Source: Oceanobacter sp.
Lineage (GTDB): Bacteria; Pseudomonadota; Gammaproteobacteria; Pseudomonadales; Oceanobacteraceae
Assembly (NCBI GenBank): GCA_002733645.1
Contig: NVWL01000004.1
Location: forward strand, 1 to 64,000
DNA: 64,000 bases
Reading direction: 5' to 3'
Shown here: in pieces, positions 50,347 through 58,417 of the stretch
How the letters are laid out: every line of letters begins with the position of its first letter
Numbering within the stretch: the stretch's first letter is position 1
Program-made: the position numbers and the translations under genes
The notes under the pieces: generated by a model
Seen by the model: only the letters and a program-made list of their open reading frames with translations
Database searches by the model: none
What the model was told of the DNA's origin: nothing

Positions 50347-50768
50347 GTACTTACTAGGGGGAGAAAGGAGGGTTTTTGCTAATAAACACAAGGACTTAGC
50401 TAAGGTGGGAGAAACAGTGGGAATAAGTGGGGAGTAAAACCTAAAGGATCAATTCAACCTGCGAGCGATAGTTAATGTAACTTATTAAGAGATGGGCAAA
50501 AAAAAGCTGTTTTAGACGTTTTTTTCATATGGAAGTGACCACTAACAAACTAAAAGTGTTATACGGCTCAATATGTCGCAAGTTGTCGAACCTAGGAATC
50601 TGCACTTCCTCCCACTTTTCTAAAAAATCTCCCCCTATCACCCCTTCATTGTTCAATCAGGCAGATTAAGCTCAAGATAAATCAGACAAGCACAAGACAG
50701 GAACAATCTAACCGGCTTAGAATCGTACCCTTGATACTTTTCACATCTCCGTTGGGCATGACCAAACT
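50347..50768. other. Intergenic region between dcw promoter and DUF502 gene
   Basis: About 420 bases without a supported gene. It contains TGGGA (50406-50410), TGGGA (50418-50422) and TGGGG (50428-50432) on the plus strand, which resemble further MraZ half-sites but are spaced 12 and 10 bases. A short ATG frame near 50530 has no ribosome-binding site. Confidence 0.5.
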
Positions 50769-51479
50769 ATGAAACGACTGCTGTTACGACCATTCATCAA
50801 AGGCTCAATGGTGCTGCTGCCTCTACTGGTCACGGTCTGGCTTGTGTGGTCGGTTTTGTCATCTCTCAATGATCTAGGCGTGCAAGTACTGCAGCTATTA
50901 CATGCTGATTTACTGCTATTTCCAGGCATGGGCGTTGTCGTCATGCTGCTGTTACTTTTGGTGGTGGGCCTAGCATTTCAACTCAACCCAATCAGCTGGG
51001 TCTATGAGTATGTCGAAGATACCTTCCTTCGAATGCCAGTGGTTAAAACGCTGTACGGGGCAGTTAAAGATTTTGCTGCGATGTTTGACGGTGACAAACC
51101 TCAAGCGCAGCAAGTAGTTTTGGTGGACATGCCAAACGTGGGTCAACTTGTCGGTTTTGTTACCTCAAAGAATATACCTGAGCCTGTAAAAGCGCTGGAA
51201 GGCAATCACGACGACCTGGTCGCCGTTTATATGCCGATGAGCTACATGGTGGGTGGCTACACGTTATTTTTGCCAGAAGAGCGTCTAACTCATGTTGATT
51301 GGTCAGTTGAGGACGCCATGCGTTTTGCTGTTACTGCGGGGATCTCACAAAGTCAGGCCCGCCGACCCCATTCACACGAACCGACACCCCATTCACACGA
51401 ACCGACACCCCATGCAGAGACTAAGACACCTGAGTCTGCGCAATCATCTGCCGAACCGGTTGAACCAAAAACAACCTAA
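50769..51479 (+). CDS. DUF502 inner-membrane protein with His-rich repeat tail
   Basis: DUF502-family membrane protein of unknown function. Seen: two membrane helices (about residues 12-33 and 48-68), the conserved NPISWVYEYVEDTFLRMPVVKTLYG-type block, and a cytoplasmic or periplasmic domain with MPMSYMVGGYTLF. The tail after residue 195 has the tandem repeat PHSHEPT-PHSHEPT-PHAETKT, encoded by two perfect 21-base units at about 51366-51407. Similar proteins lack this tail as far as I recall. Confidence 0.85.
   Translation: MKRLLLRPFIKGSMVLLPLLVTVWLVWSVLSSLNDLGVQVLQLLHADLLLFPGMGVVVMLLLLLVVGLAFQLNPISWVYEYVEDTFLRMPVVKTLYGAVKDFAAMFDGDKPQAQQVVLVDMPNVGQLVGFVTSKNIPEPVKALEGNHDDLVAVYMPMSYMVGGYTLFLPEERLTHVDWSVEDAMRFAVTAGISQSQARRPHSHEPTPHSHEPTPHAETKTPESAQSSAEPVEPKTT
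51366..51407 (+). repeat. Tandem 21-base coding repeat in the DUF502 gene
   Basis: Two identical 21-base units, each encoding PHSHEPT in one register, followed by a degenerate third. In frame, so unit number can change without breaking the gene. Confidence 0.85.
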
Positions 51480-51522
51480 TCGGCAAATGACTATGCCATC
51501 ACCCTCACCGTGTCTCGCTCAG

Positions 51523-52800
51523 TCAAAGTGTCTCGTTTAACGCTTCAAGCATCTTCGAAGTTAACGTCGCCAAATCCGCATCGCTCATCACAAAAGGCGG
51601 CATAATGTAGAAGTTCTGCGCAAACGGGCGAACCCAAATGCCTTTTTCAACACACGCAGGTTGCAGAGCTTTCATATCTACCGGCTGATCTAACTCAATC
51701 ACACCGATAGCACCCAACACGCGGACGTCTTTCACACCGGCAATATCACGCGCCGGGGCCAAGCCTTTATTGAGGCCTTTTTCCAATCGCGTAACTTGAG
51801 ATTTCCAGTCGTTTTCCATCAATAAATCAAGGCTAGCACAGGCAACTCGACACGCTAAAGGGTTACCCATAAACGTTGGGCCATGCATAAAGCACCCGGC
51901 TTCGCCTTGGCTGATTGTGTCGGCCACGTGTTTGGTCGCTAGCGTCGCAGCCAATGACATATAACCGCCGGTAATGGCTTTGCCAACGCACATAATGTCT
52001 GGGCTAATGTCGGCGTATTCGCAGGCAAATAATTTCCCAGTGCGACCAAACCCTGTAGCAATTTCATCCGCAATCAACAACAAACCATAACGATCACACA
52101 AGGCCCGCGCTTCTTTCAAATACTGCGGATGATAAAAACGCATCCCACCAGCGCCCTGCACTACCGGCTCCAGTATTAATGCCGCCAAGCTCTGGTGATG
52201 TTCTTTGATCATATTGGCCAAAGGCTCGATATCTTCAGCCTGCCATGCTTCGCTAAACAGAGTTTTGGGAGCTGGCGCGAACATTTGCGTTGGTAAAATG
52301 CCACTAAAAAGGTGATGCATACCTCGGTTAGGATCACACAATGACATCGCCCCTAACGTGTCGCCATGATAACCACGCTCAAGTGCTAATAGCTTCGTTC
52401 TGCCTGTTTCGCCTTTCGCGTGTTGGTATTGAATCGCCATTTTGATGGCAACCTCAACCGACACAGAGCCTGAGTCAGCAATAAATACCTTTTCCAACCC
52501 AGCCGGGGTCATATCGACAAGACGCTTACCAAGCTCAATCGCAGGGCCATGGGTTAAACCACCAAACATAACATGGCTCATCTGCTCGACTTGATCACGT
52601 ACCGCTTGATTCAATACTGGATGGTTATACCCGTGAACCGCGCACCACCAGCTCGACATACCGTCAATCAATTCACGACCATCTTCTAGCTTTAGGCGAA
52701 CCCCTTCTGCACTGACCACCGGCCACACATTGGCAGGCTCCGTCATCGAGCTATACGGGTGCCAGATATGTTCTTTATCGAACGCTAAATCAGGTTGCAT
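51523..52800 (-). CDS. bioA: Adenosylmethionine-8-amino-7-oxononanoate aminotransferase
   Basis: PLP enzyme that converts KAPA to DAPA using SAM as amino donor. Seen: HIWHPYSSM near residue 11, GMSSWWCAVHGYNHP near 47, the GYHGDTLGAMS PLP-binding segment near 145, DEIATGFGRTGKLF near 245, and the Schiff-base lysine in VGKAITGGYM near 270. I start at ATG 52800 (425 residues). It is divergent from bioF across a BirA operator. Confidence 0.96.
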   Translation of the reverse strand: MQPDLAFDKEHIWHPYSSMTEPANVWPVVSAEGVRLKLEDGRELIDGMSSWWCAVHGYNHPVLNQAVRDQVEQMSHVMFGGLTHGPAIELGKRLVDMTPAGLEKVFIADSGSVSVEVAIKMAIQYQHAKGETGRTKLLALERGYHGDTLGAMSLCDPNRGMHHLFSGILPTQMFAPAPKTLFSEAWQAEDIEPLANMIKEHHQSLAALILEPVVQGAGGMRFYHPQYLKEARALCDRYGLLLIADEIATGFGRTGKLFACEYADISPDIMCVGKAITGGYMSLAATLATKHVADTISQGEAGCFMHGPTFMGNPLACRVACASLDLLMENDWKSQVTRLEKGLNKGLAPARDIAGVKDVRVLGAIGVIELDQPVDMKALQPACVEKGIWVRPFAQNFYIMPPFVMSDADLATLTSKMLEALNETL

Positions 52801-52851
52801 AAACGGAGATGTCACGGGAAAGAACCTCGCAGATAAATTGATTAGAACCAG

Positions 52852-52884
52852 TAGTAAACCAAAAACCGTACACATGGTTGACCA
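52852..52884. promoter_or_regulatory. BirA operator (biotin operator)
   Basis: TAGTAAACC (52852-52860), 15 bases, GGTTGACCA (52876-52884). The left arm matches the TTGTAAACC half-site at eight of nine bases and the right arm matches GGTTTACAA at seven of nine. It lies between the divergent bioA and bioF genes, as in E. coli, where biotinyl-BirA represses both directions. Confidence 0.85.
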
Positions 52885-52905
52885 CGAACCGTTCAGCATT
52901 ATGAT
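52878..52905 (+). promoter_or_regulatory. Promoter of bioFHCD
   Basis: -35 TTGACC (52878-52883), 16 bases, -10 TATGAT (52900-52905), each five of six to consensus. The -35 lies inside the right BirA half-site, so bound BirA would block it. Confidence 0.7.
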
Positions 52906-52934
52906 GAAGGCTCTTTTAAGTGTCGAGTCCGTAA

Positions 52935-54107
52935 ATGAGTTGGGAGCAACGCCTACACACTGCTTTGCAGCAGCGCCGAGATCAAGATCTCTGGCGCCAA
53001 CGTGCGCAATTAAGCAGCGTTCAAGGCACTGAGGTCACCTGCAATGGGGAGCACAGACTCAACTTTTGCAGTAATGATTACCTAGGCTTGGCGGCACAAG
53101 GTGGTGACGACTTGGCCGCTGCCGCTCAACGCTGGCAGCTAGGCAGTGGCTCATCGCATTTAGTGTGTGGGCACAGTAACGCGCATCATGCCCTTGAAGA
53201 TGCACTCGCAAAACTCACCGGCTATCCACGCGCCATTCTCTTTTCTACGGGTTACATGGCCAACCTTGGTGCGATCAGCGCGTTAGCCCGCCGCGGCGAC
53301 TTGGTTTTGCAAGACAAGCTCAACCACGCCTCTTTGTTAGATGGCGCAGTGTTAAGCCGTGCGCAGTTAAAGCGCTACCGCCATGCTGATAATGCGCATC
53401 TTGAGTCGTTGTTAAAAGGGAATACAAACGCAGGCGAAACCCTCGTCGTTACCGACACCATATTTAGCATGGATGGCGATCTGGCTGATATTCCCACAAT
53501 GGCTGAACTATGCCAGAAACATGGCGCGTTATTGATGGCGGACGACGCACATGGCTTTGGGGTATTAGGCACAGGTGGCGCTGGTGCAAGAGCGCATTTT
53601 GACCTAACTCCTGAGCAGCTTCCTGTGTACGTTGGCACGCTCGGTAAAGCACTCGGCGGTTACGGTGCCTTTGTCGCCGGCTCTGAAGAAATGATTGATT
53701 ACATGGTGCAATTTGCCCGTTCGTACATCTACACCACGGCGTTGCCACCCGCATTAGCGGAAGGCATGTTGGGGAATCTTGAACGACTACAAAATGATCA
53801 GTTACGTGAAACGTTACAACAACGTATTCAACAATTTAGAACCAAGGCGCTAGCTCTTGGCCTCCCTCTTATGGATTCAAACAGCCCCATTCAGCCGCTA
53901 ATGATTGGCAGTGCAGCAAAAGCGATGGCACTGAGTGCAGCACTGCACAAGCAAGGTATTTGGGTGTCAGCCATTCGCCCCCCGACGGTGCCACAAAACG
54001 AAGCTCGCTTACGTATTACCCTCAGCGCAGCTCACAGTGAAGAGCAGATAGACCGCTTAATTCACGCTCTTGCTGATATTTGGGAGGTCATGCCACATGA
54101 GCAATAA
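52935..54107 (+). CDS. bioF: 8-amino-7-oxononanoate synthase
   Basis: PLP enzyme that condenses pimeloyl-ACP with L-alanine to KAPA. Seen: NFCSNDYLGLA near residue 42, GSGSSHLVCG near 75, DDAHGFGVLG near 200, and the lysine region GTLGKALGGYGAF near 235. The 390 residues are normal. It is first in the operon, overlapping bioH by 11 bases. Confidence 0.96.
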   Translation: MSWEQRLHTALQQRRDQDLWRQRAQLSSVQGTEVTCNGEHRLNFCSNDYLGLAAQGGDDLAAAAQRWQLGSGSSHLVCGHSNAHHALEDALAKLTGYPRAILFSTGYMANLGAISALARRGDLVLQDKLNHASLLDGAVLSRAQLKRYRHADNAHLESLLKGNTNAGETLVVTDTIFSMDGDLADIPTMAELCQKHGALLMADDAHGFGVLGTGGAGARAHFDLTPEQLPVYVGTLGKALGGYGAFVAGSEEMIDYMVQFARSYIYTTALPPALAEGMLGNLERLQNDQLRETLQQRIQQFRTKALALGLPLMDSNSPIQPLMIGSAAKAMALSAALHKQGIWVSAIRPPTVPQNEARLRITLSAAHSEEQIDRLIHALADIWEVMPHEQ

Positions 54108-54885
54108 GCTAGGCTGGATTCAAGTATCAAAAGGAAACAAAGACATTCACGACGCCAACTGGTGTTGGATTCCTGGCTGGAGCTTCTCTGGCACCGTATT
54201 CAGTGATCTATATACTCGAATTCCTGGCAACCATTGGATCGCAGATTACCGTACTAGTGAGCTAAGCATGTCAGAAGCGGGGGATGCACTAGCGAATACC
54301 TTACCGGAAAACGCGCATATTATCGGCTGGTCTTTAGGGGGTGCTCTCGGGATGAAGATTGCGGCACTAAAAAAGCCCACCTCCATCACCACACTCGCCA
54401 CCAGCGCGTACTTTATTGCTCGCCCTAACAGCGAGCAACTGGGTGGAATGCCCGCTGACGTCTTTGCAGCATTTTCTCAATCTTTGGCAACACAGCCTGA
54501 AAAAACACTCAAGCGATTTCTTGGTTTGTGTGCCCAACACGCGGACAACCCAAAGGCACTTATCCGAACATTAGGTGCCCATCAGTACAACATCTCAGAT
54601 TCAGAAAGCTCGACAAAAGAGCTGGCTCAGACGCTGGCCTGGCTCGCGGAATATGACCTCAGTAATCAAACGTTAGCGGTTGAACATCAAGCCCACTGGG
54701 TGGGTAGTAATGATGGCTTACATCCAGTTCCATTAATGTGCAGCCCAGACTCGTCACACCAAGAGCCACTCATTACTTTTACAGCCAAAAGCCATGCGTT
54801 TTTTGCCTGCGAAAGTAACCAGCAGCAAATAGCGAATGAACTAATGAGTCTAATATCAACGCGAGGTGTTCATGACAACGCGTGA
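54097..54885 (+). CDS. bioH: Pimeloyl-ACP methyl ester carboxylesterase, BioH-like
   Basis: Alpha/beta hydrolase expected to remove the methyl ester from pimeloyl-ACP methyl ester, ending the BioC route. Seen: the GWSLGG nucleophile elbow (Ser near residue 82), an acid candidate in GSNDGLHPVP near 210, and SHAFF with the catalytic His candidate near 233. Conservation with E. coli BioH is weak; the call rests on position between bioF and bioC (as in Pseudomonas) and on the triad. I start at ATG 54097 after GGAGGTC (262 residues). Confidence 0.85.
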   Translation: MSNKLGWIQVSKGNKDIHDANWCWIPGWSFSGTVFSDLYTRIPGNHWIADYRTSELSMSEAGDALANTLPENAHIIGWSLGGALGMKIAALKKPTSITTLATSAYFIARPNSEQLGGMPADVFAAFSQSLATQPEKTLKRFLGLCAQHADNPKALIRTLGAHQYNISDSESSTKELAQTLAWLAEYDLSNQTLAVEHQAHWVGSNDGLHPVPLMCSPDSSHQEPLITFTAKSHAFFACESNQQQIANELMSLISTRGVHDNA

Positions 54886-55648
54886 TAAACAACAAGTTGC
54901 TCGACAATTCAGCCGCGCCGCTGCCAGCTATGACAGTGCCGCAGGCGTTCAGCACCGCGCTGTTACTCAGCTACTGGGGATGCCATCACTGGCAGCAATA
55001 GATGGCCATTGGTGTGATATTGGCTGCGGCACAGGCACCGCACTACCGCATTTAAAGCACCGTGGGGCCAAGCAACTGACCGGTATTGATATGGCCGAAG
55101 GGATGCTAAAAGCCGCCTCCCAACATCAGGACCAAAACACACAACTGCTTTTAGCCGACGCCGATGCGTTGCCCATTGATAACAACAGTGTCAACGGCCT
55201 ATTCTCAAGCTTGATGCTGCAATGGAGCGAAAACCCACAGCGCACATTACAAGAGTGGCAACGTACGCTTAAACCCGGAGGCACATTGGCCATCGCTACC
55301 CTATTACCGGGCACGCAACACGAGCTAAAACAAGCGTGGCAAGCCATCGACAACCATCCACACGTCAATGAATTTACAACCCAAGAGACAATCATTAAGG
55401 CGCTCGAAAACAGCGGTTTCACCAATATTGTACTGCAGCAAGAATGCCTCACCGAATACTACGAAAGTATTCAAGCACTGCTGCGCGGCTTAAAAAACAT
55501 TGGCGCGACCAATGTCAATCAAGGTCGACGCACAGGCTTAGGTGGGCGGGATGCTTTACGCCAACTGGCTGCACACTACCCAATTGATTCGGAAGGACGC
55601 TTCCCGCTTAGTTACGAAGTTCTTTGGATCACGGCCGTCGCGACGTAA
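54872..55648 (+). CDS. bioC: Malonyl-ACP O-methyltransferase BioC
   Basis: SAM-dependent enzyme that masks malonyl-ACP as a methyl ester so that it can be elongated to pimeloyl. Seen: VARQFSRAAASYDSAAGVQ near residue 8, the SAM loop DIGCGTGTALPHL near 48, and the LMLQWSENPQRTL segment near 110. Start ATG 54872 with GAGGTG close upstream; 258 residues. It overlaps bioH by 14 bases. Confidence 0.95.
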   Translation: MTTRDKQQVARQFSRAAASYDSAAGVQHRAVTQLLGMPSLAAIDGHWCDIGCGTGTALPHLKHRGAKQLTGIDMAEGMLKAASQHQDQNTQLLLADADALPIDNNSVNGLFSSLMLQWSENPQRTLQEWQRTLKPGGTLAIATLLPGTQHELKQAWQAIDNHPHVNEFTTQETIIKALENSGFTNIVLQQECLTEYYESIQALLRGLKNIGATNVNQGRRTGLGGRDALRQLAAHYPIDSEGRFPLSYEVLWITAVAT

Positions 55649-55678
55649 TATTATTTAACCCGTAAAAGTGGATCTCCC

Positions 55679-56377
55679 ATGAAGCGTTTTTTCCTTACCG
55701 GCACCGATACCGATGCTGGCAAAACTCTCATCAGTGCCGCTCTACTTCATCGAGCCGCATTAGATGGACACACCTGTTTTGGCTTAAAACCCATCGCTTC
55801 CGGCTCGGAAGACACTGCGGAAGGCTTGCGTAACTCAGATGCTCTCTTGCACCAACAATACTCAAGCGGCGCCATTGAATACGCGATTCACAACCCAATC
55901 ACACTCAGACCCGCTATCGCGCCACACATTGCAGCGATGCAGGCAGGTGTCGAACTCAACTGCCAGAGCTTGCTAAAAGCCTGCCAACCCGGCCTAACAC
56001 AAAAAGCCGATTATCAACTAACCGAAGGCGCAGGTGGCTGGTTAGTGCCGTTAAATGACACAGAAACCTTAGCCGATTTCGCCGTACAACTGGATCGCCC
56101 AGTGATACTCGTGGTCGGGTTACGATTAGGCAGCATCAATCATGCCTGCCTTACCGCTAACGCAATCAAAGCCTCAGGCTTAACAATTGCGGGCTGGGTC
56201 GCCAATTGCATTGACCCAGACATGGATGCCCAACAAGAAAACCTCCGCTACCTTACTCAATGGTTTGCCGCTCGTAATGTCGAACACTTAGGCACCGTGC
56301 CCCACCTGCCCGGGATTGATCCTTTCAGGCCGGAACAAATGGCCAAAGTCGCCGAGCGGCTACATTGGCCCCAGTGA
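55679..56377 (+). CDS. bioD: Dethiobiotin synthetase
   Basis: ATP-dependent carboxylase that closes the ureido ring of dethiobiotin. Seen: the P-loop GTDTDAGKT at residues 6-14, KPIASGSE near 37, and EGAGGWLVPL near 118. The 232 residues are normal. It is the last biotin gene here; bioB is absent from the cluster. Confidence 0.96.
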   Translation: MKRFFLTGTDTDAGKTLISAALLHRAALDGHTCFGLKPIASGSEDTAEGLRNSDALLHQQYSSGAIEYAIHNPITLRPAIAPHIAAMQAGVELNCQSLLKACQPGLTQKADYQLTEGAGGWLVPLNDTETLADFAVQLDRPVILVVGLRLGSINHACLTANAIKASGLTIAGWVANCIDPDMDAQQENLRYLTQWFAARNVEHLGTVPHLPGIDPFRPEQMAKVAERLHWPQ

Positions 56378-56435
56378 CGATATGCAAGGCTCTTGCTATA
56401 GTTATGTAACTCGATAGAAAAGTACCTGAAATCTC

Positions 56436-57437
56436 ATGGACAACTCGCTCAGTCAAAAACTGCAGCGCTTCATCCCATTCGACGAATGGCCTGAAGACAT
56501 CATCAACGAACTTACACCCCATTTTCGTACCTATCAAATAGGCGCGCGCAAAATTTTATTCAAGCGCGGCGTGAGTGATGATGAGTGTCACTTTTTATTA
56601 AAAGGGACACTGGATCTCGCTGACGACAACTTCAACGTATCTTCTATTGAAGCCAGCGACGACGATAACTTCATGGCGATTGATAACACGCACCATATTC
56701 ATCGCTTGAGCGCGATCAGCAAAACGCCATGTCAGCTGGTATCCGTCAAACGCAGTTACATTGAGCTACTGTCAACATGGGCGGATGCATGCCAGTCCTT
56801 CAATCAAGCAAACGATGAAGACAGTGACTGGCTAGAACGCTTAATCACCTCTGAACTGTTTGCACGTATCCCACCGGCAAACATTCAAAAGCTGCTCACT
56901 CGCTTCGAAGAGCTACCCGCCAATTTTGGCGACGTTATCGTGCGGGAAGGTGAAGTTGGTGAGCACTGCTACGTCATTAAAGAAGGTCACGCACTGATTA
57001 CTCGAGGGGAAAGTGACAACAAAGAAACCCTAGCAGCAATTACTCACGGCGACCTCTTTGGCGAAGATGCGCTCATCAGCGAGCTTCCCCGCAACGCGAC
57101 TATTACCATGACGGCCAGCGGCAGCTTAATGAGGTTATCAAAAGAGAATTTCGACACCTTGCTACGCAGCCCTGTTATTAACTACATCAAAGAAACAGAG
57201 CTAGATACCTTAATTGACGAGGCCGATACTGGCGTCATTGTGCTGGATGTGCGCCAACCTCAAGAAGCGAACTCCACCCCAATTCTTCGCGCTCGTAACC
57301 TACCTCTTGGAGAATTACGCCAACGCCTTAGGGAGTTAGAACAAGACTTTATCTACGTCGTGTTTGGCGGTGGGCGTGCTGAAGCTGCCGCCTACATTCT
57401 TTCCGAAGCTGGCTTCGAGGCCAAAGTACTTAAATAG
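56436..57437 (+). CDS. Cyclic-nucleotide-binding and rhodanese-like domain protein
   Basis: Predicted signalling protein of 333 residues. Seen: a degenerate cNMP-binding-like domain (about 20-115), a clearer cNMP domain (about 140-250: GDVIVREGEVGEHCYVIKEG and GDLFGEDALISELPRNATI with the phosphate-binding-cassette arginine), and a rhodanese-like domain (255-333, VLDVRQPQEAN). The rhodanese active-site loop, normally C-x-x-G-x-R, reads VFGGGRAE without cysteine, so it is probably non-catalytic. No DNA-binding domain. The ligand is unknown. Confidence 0.85.
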   Translation: MDNSLSQKLQRFIPFDEWPEDIINELTPHFRTYQIGARKILFKRGVSDDECHFLLKGTLDLADDNFNVSSIEASDDDNFMAIDNTHHIHRLSAISKTPCQLVSVKRSYIELLSTWADACQSFNQANDEDSDWLERLITSELFARIPPANIQKLLTRFEELPANFGDVIVREGEVGEHCYVIKEGHALITRGESDNKETLAAITHGDLFGEDALISELPRNATITMTASGSLMRLSKENFDTLLRSPVINYIKETELDTLIDEADTGVIVLDVRQPQEANSTPILRARNLPLGELRQRLRELEQDFIYVVFGGGRAEAAAYILSEAGFEAKVLK

Positions 57438-57449
57438 GTTGGCGCTCTA

Positions 57450-58280
57450 TTGAACGATGATCAGATAAAAGAGAGCGTCATTAATAATGGAATTCAAAAC
57501 GATCGAATTCAAAATGCCGCACACAAGCCTAAGCGCTTATTTCGCTGGCGCATCGTCTTTGCTGTTTTATTGTCTATCCTGCTGCATTTGGTATTAATTC
57601 CAGACTTTGATTTTAACAACACCCCGCCTAAACCTTTAATACTTACCGCAACACTGACATCAGATACATTCTCACAAACCGATGATACTGATCAGCGCGG
57701 TGAATTAGACACCAACGAAAAAATCAACCAAGCGGCCACCGCCAAAAAAGCAAATATCTCGCCGGACCCACCCAAAGCGCGACCGACCACAGCACCACCA
57801 CCCACTAAGACTGCGCTAACGCCTAAACAGCCCAAAAGCCCCCAGCAACCTAGCGCCGTCAAACAAGAAAAATTGGCAGAGACGCCGAAAAAAACGGTCG
57901 AAAAAGTCATACCTAAACACAGTAGTATGCCGATGCCAGCCGCAGAGGTACGCCAAGCATCCAGCCAAAGGGCACAGCACCAGGGCGGGCAAGAGGTGTT
58001 TAGTAATCCAATCGAACAGGCCTATTACGAGACCCTAATAGACCATTTAAATAAGAAACTACCCAGCCATCCAGAAGGCATTTCTGGCCAGCTGAGGCTA
58101 CAAGTGAAGATCGAGTACAGTGCTATCATCACCAGCGTCACCATTATTGATCACAGCGGCAATTCGGCCACCGATGACTGGGCGATTCGCGCAATGCTTA
58201 GCGTCAGCCCTGTGCCTGCCGTACCGCCTGAATTAGCCCAACCGTATTATTTCCGCCCAACCTTAGTGCTTACCAAGTAA
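57450..58280 (+). CDS. TonB-like energy transducer
   Basis: Bitopic TonB-family protein. Seen: one N-terminal membrane helix (about residues 33-51), a long Pro/Lys/Thr-rich periplasmic spacer (100-160), and a C-terminal TonB domain (IEQAYYETLIDHLNKKLP onward, 190-276) with LRLQVKIEYSAIITSVTI. The start appears to be TTG at 57450, 13 bases after the previous stop. The 276 residues are normal. No ExbB/ExbD gene is next to it; it may borrow those of another locus. Confidence 0.85.
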   Translation: MNDDQIKESVINNGIQNDRIQNAAHKPKRLFRWRIVFAVLLSILLHLVLIPDFDFNNTPPKPLILTATLTSDTFSQTDDTDQRGELDTNEKINQAATAKKANISPDPPKARPTTAPPPTKTALTPKQPKSPQQPSAVKQEKLAETPKKTVEKVIPKHSSMPMPAAEVRQASSQRAQHQGGQEVFSNPIEQAYYETLIDHLNKKLPSHPEGISGQLRLQVKIEYSAIITSVTIIDHSGNSATDDWAIRAMLSVSPVPAVPPELAQPYYFRPTLVLTK

Positions 58281-58417
58281 TATCATCGGTTAAATTGTCG
58301 TTTGGAGCTGCCCTATGGTATGCCTAAGCGTCATTATCGGATTAATTTAGCATGATAACTTCTCGTGCATCCCGCGCATGGCTACAATGCTTGCAATCAT
58401 ATTGAGGAAGACACGAC

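Noticed and set aside
50530-50666. Short ATG frame (about 45 codons) in the mraZ upstream region
   Set aside because: No ribosome-binding site and a composition rich in Ser/Pro/Lys from AT-rich intergenic DNA.
51366-51407. CRISPR-like direct repeat
   Set aside because: Two adjacent 21-base units with no spacer, in frame inside a coding region.
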